From: an uncultured Clostridia bacterium
Lineage (GTDB): Bacteria > Bacillota > Clostridia > Christensenellales > Aristaeellaceae
Direction of reading: 5' to 3'
DNA length: 42,231 bases
Assembly: GCA_946407745.1 (NCBI GenBank)
Contig: CAMJPQ010000027.1
Span: 1 to 42,231, forward strand
Position numbers and translations under genes: made by a program. Under the pieces are notes generated by a model. It did no database searches. It had not been told where the DNA came from and saw nothing but the letters and a program-made list of their open reading frames with translations. Below, piece after piece: positions 6,477 through 14,523 of this stretch; within the stretch, counting starts at the first letter, position 1; each line of letters begins with the position of its first letter.

Positions 6477-8243
6477 ATGCTTGTGCACAACTCCCACGAT
6501 GCCTATTACCGTGAGCCCTCCGGTCCCGCGCCCGCCGGCAGCCAGGTGACCTTCCGTTTCACCTGTGACGAGGCGAACGCCGTGACCCTACAGGTCTGGA
6601 ACAGCTGCCAGATGGACTACCCCATGTCCCATCACGGCACAGGGGAATGGCAGACCACCGTGACCATGCCGCAGGAGCCGGGGCTTGTGTGGTACGCCTT
6701 CCTGGTCTACCTGAAGAATGGGCAGACGGCGCACTACGGCGCCCCTGAGGACGGCCTGGGCGGCGAGGGGAAGGTGTACAGGCAGGGCCTGCACTCGTGG
6801 CAGATCACACTGTACGACCCGTCCTACGGCACGCCGGAGTGGATGCACGGTGCCACCATCTACCAGATCTTTCCGGACCGTTTCCGCAAGGCGCCGACGG
6901 AGAGCGTGGACACGCGCACTGACCGCCTGATGCACGAGGACTGGCGAGAGGACTTCTTTGAGGAGCCGCGGGAAGGCGTGTATGTCGGCGGCTCGGTGGA
7001 CTTTTACGGCGGCACCATCAACGGCATACGCGAAAAGCTGGGCTACATCCGCGACATGGGCGCCACGGTGCTGTACCTCAACCCCCTGTTCGAGGCCCAG
7101 TCCAACCACCGGTACGACACGGCGGATTACTTTAACATCGACCCGCTGCTGGGCACCAACGAGGAGTTCGCCCTTCTGTGCGAAGAGGCGCACCGCCTGG
7201 GCATCCGGGTGATGCTGGACGGCGTGTTCAGCCACACCGGCGCGGACAGCATCTATTTCAACAAATTCAGTCATTATGACAGCGTCGGCGCCGTCAGCGG
7301 GCCGGAAAGCCCTTATTACAGGTGGTACACCTTTGAGCACTTCCCGGACAAATACCGCTGCTGGTGGGGTGTGGACGCCCTGCCGGAGTGCCGCAAGCAG
7401 GAGCCCTCCTACCAGAAGTTCATCCTTCACGGCGAGAACAGCGTGGTGCAGCACTGGCTGCGCGCCGGCGCGGACGCCTGGCGGCTGGATGTGGCGGACG
7501 AGCTGACCATGGATTTCCTGCGCAAGCTGCGCCGCTCGGCCAAGGCCGCCAAAAAGGACGCCGTGGTGCTGGGCGAGGTGTGGGAGGACGCCAGCGCCAA
7601 GGAAGCCTACGACGAGCTGCGCTGCTATTGCTGCGGCGACACTCTGGACAGCGTGATGAACTACCCCCTTCGCGCTGCCATCCTCTCCTTCTGCACCCGC
7701 AAGTCCAATGCCTGGGACCTGGTGCGGCTGATTGAGCACCAGGCCGAGGTCTACCCCACCGTGTTCCGCTACAGCCTGATGAACCTGCTGGGCAGCCATG
7801 ACCGCGCCCGCGTGCTGAATATGCTGGCGGACAAGGAAGGCGCGGGGATGAGCAAGAAAAAGCTGCGCTACCTGCGGCTGACCCACGACGAGTACAGCCT
7901 GGCCTCCCGCCGGCTGCGCACCGCGCTGGACATCCTCTACGCGCTGCCCGGCTGCCCCACCCTTTACTATGGCGACGAGGCCGGTTTGACAGGCGGTCCG
8001 GACCCCTACAACCGCCGCCCCTTCCCGTGGGGTGAGGAGGACCACGCCATACAGAGCTATGTGCAGGGCAAGATGACGCACTACCGCGACTCCGCCGTGC
8101 TGAAGTACGGCTTCTGCCAGGTTGAGGCCGTGGATGAGGACACCATCCGCATCCGCCGCTATCTGGACGGCGAGCAGGACGCGCTGGGGCACAAAAACAC
8201 CTCCACCGCGCAGGAGATCATCACCGTGCGCAGGGAGGATTGA
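6477..8243 (+). CDS. GH13 alpha-amylase/neopullulanase-type glucanohydrolase
   Basis: A 588-residue GH13 enzyme with an N-terminal beta-sandwich of the CBM34 kind (about 1-115) found in neopullulanases and cyclomaltodextrinases, followed by the TIM barrel starting at GATIYQIFPDRFR. The catalytic triad is recognisable: Asp338 in WRLDVADE (nucleophile), Glu367 in LGEVWEDA (acid/base) and Asp442 in LGSHDRAR. There is no signal peptide, so it acts in the cytoplasm on maltodextrins or on glycogen trimmed by GlgP. The C-terminal part after the barrel is shorter than in many family members. The start follows an AGAGGAAAT ribosome site. Exact specificity (neopullulanase, cyclomaltodextrinase or alpha-amylase) cannot be decided by eye. 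A convergent terminator follows. Confidence 0.88.
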   Translation: MLVHNSHDAYYREPSGPAPAGSQVTFRFTCDEANAVTLQVWNSCQMDYPMSHHGTGEWQTTVTMPQEPGLVWYAFLVYLKNGQTAHYGAPEDGLGGEGKVYRQGLHSWQITLYDPSYGTPEWMHGATIYQIFPDRFRKAPTESVDTRTDRLMHEDWREDFFEEPREGVYVGGSVDFYGGTINGIREKLGYIRDMGATVLYLNPLFEAQSNHRYDTADYFNIDPLLGTNEEFALLCEEAHRLGIRVMLDGVFSHTGADSIYFNKFSHYDSVGAVSGPESPYYRWYTFEHFPDKYRCWWGVDALPECRKQEPSYQKFILHGENSVVQHWLRAGADAWRLDVADELTMDFLRKLRRSAKAAKKDAVVLGEVWEDASAKEAYDELRCYCCGDTLDSVMNYPLRAAILSFCTRKSNAWDLVRLIEHQAEVYPTVFRYSLMNLLGSHDRARVLNMLADKEGAGMSKKKLRYLRLTHDEYSLASRRLRTALDILYALPGCPTLYYGDEAGLTGGPDPYNRRPFPWGEEDHAIQSYVQGKMTHYRDSAVLKYGFCQVEAVDEDTIRIRRYLDGEQDALGHKNTSTAQEIITVRRED

Positions 8244-8250
8244 GCATGGT

Positions 8251-8290
8251 AAAAGGCTGCGCCTTTGCTTCAGGGCGCAGCCTTTTGCTT
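8251..8290. terminator. Bidirectional terminator between GH13 and DUF1961 genes
   Basis: A 13-bp perfect stem (8251-8263 with 8274-8286) has A residues at its 5' foot and T residues at its 3' foot, so it can terminate transcription from both sides. It sits between convergent genes, where such a shared terminator is expected. Confidence 0.88.
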
Positions 8291-8299
8291 TTCTGTTTT

Positions 8300-8980
8300 T
8301 TATCGCGCCTGCCACACCCGCAGGTCACGGTAGGCGCCGACCATCGGCGCCAGCTGGCGCAGCCCCAGCTTGCCGCCGCCCAGCAGCGGCCCCCAGGTCG
8401 TGCCGTCATCCTCAAAGCGCATCACTTCCAGCCCGTTCACCGCAAAGCGGACCTCAGCGCCCCTCTTGAGCAGGGACAGCCTGTAGGGCTCGTGCGCGTC
8501 CGCCGCGTCTGGAATGGGGTCCGCGCCCTGCGCCACCAGGTGGAAGCCGTAGCTCTTGCGCAGGTTGCAGGTGTGGAACGCGCGCTCGTCCGCCTCCTTG
8601 CGGCGGAAAAAGGACAGATGGAAGGCATTGATGTCCCCGTGATGATACAGCGGGTACTCGCCTGTGCGCCTTTGCAGGCGCGGGTCAAACAGGTCCTCTC
8701 CCCCGCGGCCGCCGGCGGCGAAGAACAGCATGGCCAGGCCCGGCTCGCGCAGGGGCTGGAAATCCAGCTCCACCACAATGTCCGCCGGGAACTGCTCCGG
8801 GCACCACAGCACATAGTTGGCTGCCTGTCCCTTTTCCGGATCCAGCGCGTTTTCCAGGCAAAGGCAGCCGCCGTCAAAGCGCGTCACCGCCTGCCCCTCC
8901 AGCACAAAGTCCTTTATGCTCTCCTGCTTTGCCAGCGCGTTTTCGTACAGCAGCGCGCCCTTATACTCATCATACAGCAT
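8300..8980 (-). CDS. DUF1961 (YesU-like) carbohydrate-associated protein
   Basis: A 226-residue protein of the DUF1961 family, whose Bacillus member YesU is encoded in the rhamnogalacturonan-use locus. Recognisable blocks are YVLWCPEQFPADIVVELDF, PGLAMLFFAAGGRGGEDLFD, HHGDINAFHLSFFRR and CNLRKSYGFHLVAQGADPIP. The fold is a concanavalin-like beta-sandwich, and the biochemical role is not established. The start at 8980 is supported by a GGGAGG ribosome site and by a promoter of consensus form just upstream. A much longer in-frame extension (to 10021) crosses the divergent gene and is discarded. There is no signal peptide. Its divergent neighbour is a YetA-like lyase, the same partnership as in Bacillus, which supports a role in pectin fragments. 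Confidence 0.85.
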   Translation of the reverse strand: MLYDEYKGALLYENALAKQESIKDFVLEGQAVTRFDGGCLCLENALDPEKGQAANYVLWCPEQFPADIVVELDFQPLREPGLAMLFFAAGGRGGEDLFDPRLQRRTGEYPLYHHGDINAFHLSFFRRKEADERAFHTCNLRKSYGFHLVAQGADPIPDAADAHEPYRLSLLKRGAEVRFAVNGLEVMRFEDDGTTWGPLLGGGKLGLRQLAPMVGAYRDLRVWQAR

Positions 8981-9008
8981 GATCAGCCACGCCTCCCTTC
9001 CGTATCCT

Positions 9009-9037
9009 ATTATAGGCAAAACACGCGGCTGTTTCAA
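9009..9037 (-). promoter_or_regulatory. Near-consensus promoter for the DUF1961 gene
   Basis: On the minus strand TTGAAA (9032-9037), a 17-nt spacer, then a perfect TATAAT (9009-9014). It is one half of a compact divergent promoter region; a shared regulator-binding site between the two promoters is possible, but I see no clear palindrome. Confidence 0.82.
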
Positions 9038-9051
9038 GGGCAGTTTTCCTA

Positions 9052-9080
9052 TTGCTCTGGCGCGGCGTTGCGTGTAGAAT
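9052..9080 (+). promoter_or_regulatory. Sigma-A type promoter for the YetA-like lyase gene
   Basis: TTGCTC (9052-9057), a 17-nt spacer, then TAGAAT (9075-9080). The -35 box begins only 15 nt from the -35 box of the divergent promoter, so the two promoters are nearly back to back and likely regulated together. Confidence 0.65.
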
Positions 9081-9115
9081 ACAGGCAGAAACCATTGCGC
9101 AGGAGGAAGATGCTT

Positions 9116-11704
9116 ATGGAACTGCATTTGCTTGAAAACCGCGCCGACACCGGCTGGGCTGAATTCGGCGGCTGCTGGGGTCGCGGAGAGACCCGCTGCG
9201 AGAGCTTTGTGATAACTGACAGCCAGGGGCGGAGCGTGCCCGTTCAGAGCAGCGTCACCGCCCGCTGGCCGGACGGCTCTGTCCGCTGGAGCCGCCACAC
9301 CGCCAGGGCGGACATGCTGGGCCAGCATTGCCGCCTGACCCCGGCGGAGGAGGCCGCGCCTGTTTCCCATCCCCTGCAGGTGGAGGAGAGCGACAGCTGC
9401 TGGACAGTAAGGGGCCAGCGCATTTCTCTGCGGGTGCCCAAGGCGGGAAGCGCCCTGTTCGAAGCGCTGACACTCGACGGCAGCTGCATGGTCCGCAGCG
9501 CGGAGCCCGTGCTCTCCCTCGCGCACGAGGAGGAGACCGCCGCTGGCTGCGTCACGCGCAGTGTGGTTCCCTGCCCCGCGGCCGTCACCCGGCGCGAGCT
9601 GGAGGAGTCCGGCCCCCTGCAGCTGGTGTTCCGCTTTGACGGGGTGCACCTGGAGCAGGGCTGCGAAAAAATGCCCTTCCGTGTGCGGCTGTACATCCGG
9701 GATGACGGAAATGTTGCGTTTGATCACACCTTCTTCTTTCAGGGCGACCCGGAGCGGGACCGGCTGGCTTCCCTGGGGCTGCGGTTTGCCGTGCCGCTGG
9801 AAGGCACAGGCTACCAGCGCCACGTGCGCTTCCTGACCGATCAGGCCGTGTGCCACGACCTGCCCACCCAGCTGATCCACTGGAAACGGCGGCTTGGCAG
9901 GGAGACCATGGAAGCCTGCATGCGCGGTGAAACCCTGCCGGCCACCCCCGATCTGGACGCGGCCGCCGCCGAGGTGCCCTGCTGGTCGCGCTTCCTTCTC
10001 CTGCAGGACAGTGCCCAGCACTGTGTGTACCAGAAAAAAACCTCAGCCGAAAAATGCTGGGTGGAGGGCATGCACGGCCACAGGGCGCCAGGTGCCTGCG
10101 CCCTGAGCGATACCGGAAAGACCGTCGCCGTGGCCATCCGCGATTTCTGGGAGAAGCACCCTACCGCCCTGGAGGCGGCGCACATAGAGCAGGAGGAGGC
10201 GCTGTGCACCGCCTGGTTCTACGCTCCGCAGGCGCAGCCCTTTGATTTCCGCCACTACGACACGCGCATGTATGTGCAGAGCTGCTATGAGGGCTTTGAA
10301 TACATCGGTGCCGACCCGAACGGCATCGCGGTCACCAGCCGGTGTGAGCTTTCCCTCGCCGCCGGCTGGCTGCCGGATGAGGCCCTTTCCGCCTTCGCGC
10401 ACGCGGTGCGCAAGCCGGCGGTGTACACGGCAGAGCCCGCCTGGTATCATGAGCGGCAGGCCTTCGGCATCTGGGGCCTGCGCGATGCCAGCACCGAAAT
10501 GGCGGAATGGATCGAGCGCCAGATTGACGACGCCTGCGATTTCTACCGGAAAGAGGTGGAGGCCCGCAGCTGGTACGGCCTGTTCAACTACGGCGATTTC
10601 ATGCACACCTACGAGGCGGCGAAGCACCAGTGGCGTTACGACGTGGGCGGCTATGCCTGGGACAACACCGAGCTGGCCCCCACCTACTGGCTGTGGCTGC
10701 AGTTCCTGCGCACCGGCAGCGAGCAGGTTTTCTCCCTGGCGGAGGCCCTCAGCCGGCACACCGAGGATGTGGATATGTACCATTTTGGCCCGCTGAAGGG
10801 CCTGGGCTCCAGGCACAATGTGCGCCACTGGGGCTGCTCCTGCAAGGAGCCGAGGGTCTCCATGCCCGGCCATCACCGGCCGCTGTATTACCTGACCGGC
10901 AGCCGCCGCGCCGGAGACTGCATGGAGGATGCCCTGAACGCCGAGTTCGCCCTGCGCCACACCGGCTACTATCCTCAGGCGGACGGCACGCTGCGCTTGC
11001 GCACCGGCCCCGACTGGGCCTCTCTGGTTTCCGGCTGGATGACCGCCTATGAGCGCACGCTGGATGAAAAATGGCTGAAAAAGATACAGGCCGGTCTGGA
11101 TGGTATCGAAAAGGCGCCGCTCCGCCTGACCTCCGGCCCGGACTTCGCCTTTGAGGAGGGCAGCGGCGGCATGCGCTACCTCGGCGAGGCGGACCATCCC
11201 ACCAGCATGCACCTGCAGGCCTGCATGGCCGAGCCGGAGGTGTGGCTGGAAACCGCGATGCTGACGCAAAACGAAAAGCTCGCCGATATGGTGGCGAGCA
11301 ATGGCCGCTACTATTACCTCCCGCAGGAGGAGAGAGAGGCCGAATCAAAGGGGCTGCTGCGCGGCCGTTCCTTCGGCGGCGTCATCTATTCGGCGGACAT
11401 GCAGGCTTACTATGCCGTGAAGGCCGGCGATGAGCCTGCCAAGAAGGACATCTGGCGCCGCCTGCTGGGGCTTCTGTACCGCCCGGACAGGCCGGAGGGC
11501 TTCAAGCCCGTGCCCTACGGCAGTGACGCGCAGGGCGCGCCGCTGTGGGAAATTCCCTGGGTCACGACCAACTTCACCGCGCAGTGGTGCCTGAAGGCGA
11601 TTTTCTGCCTGGGGATGATGCCCGAGGCGCTGCCCGCGACGCTCTCCGCGCTCTCCGGCTGGCTGCAGGCCGCCCCCGCGCCGGACCGCCTCTACGGTGC
11701 CTGA
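9116..11704 (+). CDS. PL26-type exo-rhamnogalacturonan lyase (YetA/PcRGLX-like)
   Basis: An 862-residue protein of the PcRGLX/YetA family, represented by the Penicillium exo-rhamnogalacturonan lyase PcRGLX and Bacillus YetA. It opens with the N-terminal beta-barrel (DSQGRSVPVQSSVTARWPDGSVRW) and continues with the helical central domain, where RSWYGLFNYGDFMHTYE, WRYDVGGYAWDNTELAPT and HWGCSCKEP are characteristic. It probably removes unsaturated disaccharides from rhamnogalacturonan I fragments inside the cell, as there is no signal peptide. ATG 9116 is preferred over ATG 9110 because AGGAGG ends 9 nt before it. The reading frame stays open far upstream (to 8240), through the divergent gene, but that part is not coding. 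The stop codon directly abuts the stop of the convergent sugar isomerase gene (TGATCA). Confidence 0.83.
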   Translation: MELHLLENRADTGWAEFGGCWGRGETRCESFVITDSQGRSVPVQSSVTARWPDGSVRWSRHTARADMLGQHCRLTPAEEAAPVSHPLQVEESDSCWTVRGQRISLRVPKAGSALFEALTLDGSCMVRSAEPVLSLAHEEETAAGCVTRSVVPCPAAVTRRELEESGPLQLVFRFDGVHLEQGCEKMPFRVRLYIRDDGNVAFDHTFFFQGDPERDRLASLGLRFAVPLEGTGYQRHVRFLTDQAVCHDLPTQLIHWKRRLGRETMEACMRGETLPATPDLDAAAAEVPCWSRFLLLQDSAQHCVYQKKTSAEKCWVEGMHGHRAPGACALSDTGKTVAVAIRDFWEKHPTALEAAHIEQEEALCTAWFYAPQAQPFDFRHYDTRMYVQSCYEGFEYIGADPNGIAVTSRCELSLAAGWLPDEALSAFAHAVRKPAVYTAEPAWYHERQAFGIWGLRDASTEMAEWIERQIDDACDFYRKEVEARSWYGLFNYGDFMHTYEAAKHQWRYDVGGYAWDNTELAPTYWLWLQFLRTGSEQVFSLAEALSRHTEDVDMYHFGPLKGLGSRHNVRHWGCSCKEPRVSMPGHHRPLYYLTGSRRAGDCMEDALNAEFALRHTGYYPQADGTLRLRTGPDWASLVSGWMTAYERTLDEKWLKKIQAGLDGIEKAPLRLTSGPDFAFEEGSGGMRYLGEADHPTSMHLQACMAEPEVWLETAMLTQNEKLADMVASNGRYYYLPQEEREAESKGLLRGRSFGGVIYSADMQAYYAVKAGDEPAKKDIWRRLLGLLYRPDRPEGFKPVPYGSDAQGAPLWEIPWVTTNFTAQWCLKAIFCLGMMPEALPATLSALSGWLQAAPAPDRLYGA

Positions 11705-12469
11705 TCAGGCCTCCTGCCACATGCGCCGCAGCACTGCGAGCGCAGCCGGCGCATCCTTCGCCCAGCAGTCGCTGCCGCCCTCCACCGACACACGGCCCGC
11801 GTAGCCTGTGGCCTTCATCGCGGTGAACATGCGCCGCAGGCCTTCCTCAGGTACGGTGGGCCAGCGGCGGCTGACCGCGGTGGCCACATGGCAGTGCGCG
11901 ATGCCGCCCACCCGCGCCACATCCTCCGGCTTTTCCCCGTCCAGAGAGACATGGAAGTAGTCCGCCAGCAGGCGCACACCGGGATGGTTCACCGCGGCGC
12001 GAAGGCAGGCCCCCTCCCCGACGGAATTGATCAGGTTGGTCTCGCCGCGGTTCAGGGGCTCGATCACAATGGTCAGCCCGAAGGCAGCGGCCGCCTCCCC
12101 CATCTGCCGGGTCACGCGCACCAGGCGGCGGAAGGCCTCGTCGTACTCCATACTCTCCGGGCGCCTGCGCGCGCCGCCGCTGCCGAACACGCACACCTTC
12201 GCGCCGAGCCGGGCAGCCCGGGGAAGCGACCTTTCCAGGTAGCGGGCCACAGTCTCCTCCGCGTTGTCGTCCAGCAGGCGGACGCTGCCGGGATAGAACA
12301 CATTGCACGCCTCTACCGGCGTCTCGGCACTCTCCACCCGCCTGGCGAGCGCCCCAAAGGCGTCCTCCTCCAGCGCGGTCACATCGCTCAGCGGCAGCTC
12401 CAGGTAATCAAAGCCCAGCGCCGCTGCCTCCTCCAGTCTGTTCAGGCCCGTACACAATCCGATTTTCAT
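11705..12469 (-). CDS. Sugar phosphate isomerase/epimerase-like TIM-barrel protein
   Basis: A 254-residue protein of the xylose-isomerase-like TIM-barrel (AP_endonuc_2) family. It starts with MKIGLCTGLNRLEEAAALGF and has the metal-ligand segments IVIEPLNRGETNLINS (Glu), LLADYFHVSLDGE (Asp/His), HCHVAT (His) and VSVEGGSD (Glu). Family members isomerise or epimerise free sugars, keto-acids or inositols; the substrate is not readable from the sequence. The start at 12469 is backed by an AGGAGAGG site. It follows the ankyrin-GH43 gene by 38 nt in one operon, which suggests it processes the sugar released by that hydrolase, for example arabinose, xylose or a uronic acid derivative. No separate terminator is visible against the convergent PL26 gene. 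Confidence 0.8.
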   Translation of the reverse strand: MKIGLCTGLNRLEEAAALGFDYLELPLSDVTALEEDAFGALARRVESAETPVEACNVFYPGSVRLLDDNAEETVARYLERSLPRAARLGAKVCVFGSGGARRRPESMEYDEAFRRLVRVTRQMGEAAAAFGLTIVIEPLNRGETNLINSVGEGACLRAAVNHPGVRLLADYFHVSLDGEKPEDVARVGGIAHCHVATAVSRRWPTVPEEGLRRMFTAMKATGYAGRVSVEGGSDCWAKDAPAALAVLRRMWQEA

Positions 12470-12507
12470 CAGTTCTGCCTCTCCTTTCACACCGGCGCGC
12501 CGCACAC

Positions 12508-14325
12508 TCAGGCGCGCTGGTTTTCTGTATAGCGCATGGTGACTGAGCCCGCGCCCACGGCGAATACGCCGAGCGTGGCCCCCGTGAAGCGCTTCCCGGC
12601 CCTCAGCCCCTCGTCCGCCAGGTAGGAGGCGCTCAGGCTGATGCAGAGCTCACCGCAGTTCAGTTCCCGGCGGATGCCATCCACCCGCACTTTCAGCGTC
12701 AGCTGTCCGGCCTCCGCCTCGCCCAGCGCGGTTTCCCGTCGCTCCTCGCCGACCTGCTCCACACACATCACCGTCAGCCGGCCGCCCCCGCGCTGCACAC
12801 CAAACAGGTAGAAGCTCTGCTCGTCATAATAGCCGCAGAGTCCCGCGAGCATGCCCTCCGGTACATCCTCTCCCCGGAGGCTGAGCGTCTGCTCTGCGCG
12901 CAGCTCCCTCTGCCGGTGCACCAGCACGCTGCACGGCCCCACTGTATGCGGGTCCGCCCCGCCCCGCAGCACAATTTCTTCCTCTTCAGCCCGGGACATA
13001 TCCGCCGGGTCGCTCCGCGGGGCGATCCATTCATCGTCCTCCTCCAGCGGGCAGGAAGGCAGCAGCGGCCCCTGCAGGCAGCTCGGCCCGCGCAGGCGGT
13101 TGACCATAGGCCACCCCTCCGACGTCCATTCCATTGGGTCAACGGCGGTTTCCCTGCCCAGCAGCGTCAGGCCGTCGGTCTTCCGCCCGCAGAGGTAGAC
13201 CATCGCCCATCGGCCGTCTGCCAGCTGCACCGGTTTGCCGTGGCCGGAGCGCTGGATGAAGCTCCAGCTCCGTTTCCTGCTGAGGATGGGGTGGAAGGGG
13301 CAGTGCTCATACGGCCCCCACAGGCTGCGGGAGCGGGCCACCGACTCCATGTGTCCGTCGCCTGTGCCGCCCTCGGCCAGGAACAGGTAATACCAGCCGT
13401 CCTTCTTCATCAGGTGCGGTCCCTCGCTCTTGCGCCTGTCCGTGCCGTACCAGAGCAGGCGCGGCTCGCTGAGCAGCCTGCCGGCAGGGTCGATTTCCGT
13501 CAGCTGCGCCCCGGGGTTGGTCAGTATGTACCAGTGGCCATCCTCCACGTACAGCGAGGGGTCAATGCCGTTGATGGGCAGGAAGACCGGTTTTTCCCAC
13601 GGCCCCTCCGGCGAAAGCGCCGAGGTGAGCATCTGCAGGCGGTAGGGCGGCGTGGGGCGGCGCAGCGTGGCCACCACCCAGAAGCGCCTGTCATGCCAGG
13701 AGATGTCCGGCGCCCAGTAGCCATGGCCGCCGTCCAGCCCCTCGATGCCCGACCACTCAAGACGCTCCACCGCGTGTCCAATCATCTGCCAGTGCAGAAG
13801 GTCTTTGGAACGGCTGATGGGCAGGCAGGGGAAAAAGTGAAAGGAGGAATTGACCAGGTAGAACCACTCCCCCATCCTCACCACCGAGGGATCGGGATAG
13901 AAGCCCCTTCGCACCGGGTTGCGGTAAGCCTCCGCATATCGGAAGCCCGCGCGCTGCTCCATCAGCGCGAGCGCCTCCGCATGACCATGCGCGAAGGCCA
14001 CATCCATGGGTGTTTCACCGCGGCAGTCGCCCTCCTGCGGAAGGTAGCCCAGGGTGTCCATCACAAAGCGCACCGTTTCCGCGTCACCGGAGGCGGCCGC
14101 GTCATGCAGCAGGCTCCGCCCTTCCGCGTCCGGGTTCAGCTCCACACCCGCCGCGCGCTCGCACAGGAAGCGCAGCGCCTCCGCCTGGCCGGCGCGCGCC
14201 GCCGCCTTCGGCAGGTTTATCTTCGCTTCCCCGGAAAGATTCATCAGCTTCTCCTGCTCCAGCGCGCCCCGCAGCGGTTCCATTTCGCCCGTCTCCACCA
14301 GGCGGTATAAGGTCTTCTCGTCCAT
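12508..14325 (-). CDS. Ankyrin-repeat / glycoside hydrolase family 43 fusion
   Basis: A 605-residue protein. Residues 1 to about 125 carry ankyrin-type helix pairs (GRSLLHDAAASGDAETVRFV and GETPMDVAFAHGHAEALALM). The five-blade GH43 propeller begins at NPVRRGFYPDPS, where the Asp of PDPS is the expected catalytic base; GIDPSLYVEDG holds the pKa-setting Asp and RKSEGPHL the acid Glu. From about residue 440 comes a C-terminal beta-sandwich like that of beta-xylosidases. There is no signal peptide, so it acts on imported xylo- or arabino-oligosaccharides. ATG 14325 follows AGGAGG and a promoter with TATAAT; upstream in-frame codons to 14667 are discarded. Ankyrin repeats on a GH43 enzyme are unusual and may bind a partner protein. 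GH43 and its residues are firm; exact sugar specificity is not. Confidence 0.87.
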   Translation of the reverse strand: MDEKTLYRLVETGEMEPLRGALEQEKLMNLSGEAKINLPKAAARAGQAEALRFLCERAAGVELNPDAEGRSLLHDAAASGDAETVRFVMDTLGYLPQEGDCRGETPMDVAFAHGHAEALALMEQRAGFRYAEAYRNPVRRGFYPDPSVVRMGEWFYLVNSSFHFFPCLPISRSKDLLHWQMIGHAVERLEWSGIEGLDGGHGYWAPDISWHDRRFWVVATLRRPTPPYRLQMLTSALSPEGPWEKPVFLPINGIDPSLYVEDGHWYILTNPGAQLTEIDPAGRLLSEPRLLWYGTDRRKSEGPHLMKKDGWYYLFLAEGGTGDGHMESVARSRSLWGPYEHCPFHPILSRKRSWSFIQRSGHGKPVQLADGRWAMVYLCGRKTDGLTLLGRETAVDPMEWTSEGWPMVNRLRGPSCLQGPLLPSCPLEEDDEWIAPRSDPADMSRAEEEEIVLRGGADPHTVGPCSVLVHRQRELRAEQTLSLRGEDVPEGMLAGLCGYYDEQSFYLFGVQRGGGRLTVMCVEQVGEERRETALGEAEAGQLTLKVRVDGIRRELNCGELCISLSASYLADEGLRAGKRFTGATLGVFAVGAGSVTMRYTENQRA

Positions 14326-14355
14326 ATGCGCTTCCTCCTGTTTCAGGCTGGCTAC

Positions 14356-14384
14356 ATTATAGCCGAGATGGCGGCGGTGCGCAA
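14356..14384 (-). promoter_or_regulatory. Promoter for the ankyrin-GH43 / isomerase operon
   Basis: On the minus strand TTGCGC (14379-14384), a 17-nt spacer, then a perfect TATAAT (14356-14361). The transcript should begin near 14350, giving a leader of about 25 nt with the AGGAGG site. Confidence 0.72.
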
Positions 14385-14456
14385 CGGCTTTGTGCGGCGT
14401 CCATCCCCGCAGGCTGCCCCTCCAGGCGGCGCGCCGGTGAATTATGCGGCGCCGCC

Positions 14457-14498
14457 TTGACTTTTTGCGCATTTTCGTCATAATAGTATTTGTATAAT
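14457..14498 (+). promoter_or_regulatory. Promoter region for the DUF512-der-plsY operon
   Basis: TTGACT (14457-14462) is followed after 16 nt by CATAAT (14479-14484); a second, perfect TATAAT lies at 14493-14498 but without a well-placed -35 box. The A/T-rich patch is conspicuous. If the first pair is used, the leader is about 33 nt; if the second, the leader is about 19 nt. Confidence 0.5.
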
Positions 14499-14523
14499 TT
14501 TGCCCTGGCGCGAGGAGGTGCGT

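Noticed and set aside
4218-6497. 759-codon minus-strand open frame opposite glgP
   Set aside because: Antisense to an unambiguous phosphorylase gene; a third-position GC shadow.
8240-9115. In-frame upstream extension of the PL26 lyase to an 1154-residue protein
   Set aside because: It would cross a bidirectional terminator, the whole divergent DUF1961 gene and the lyase promoter; AGGAGG and homology place the start at 9116.
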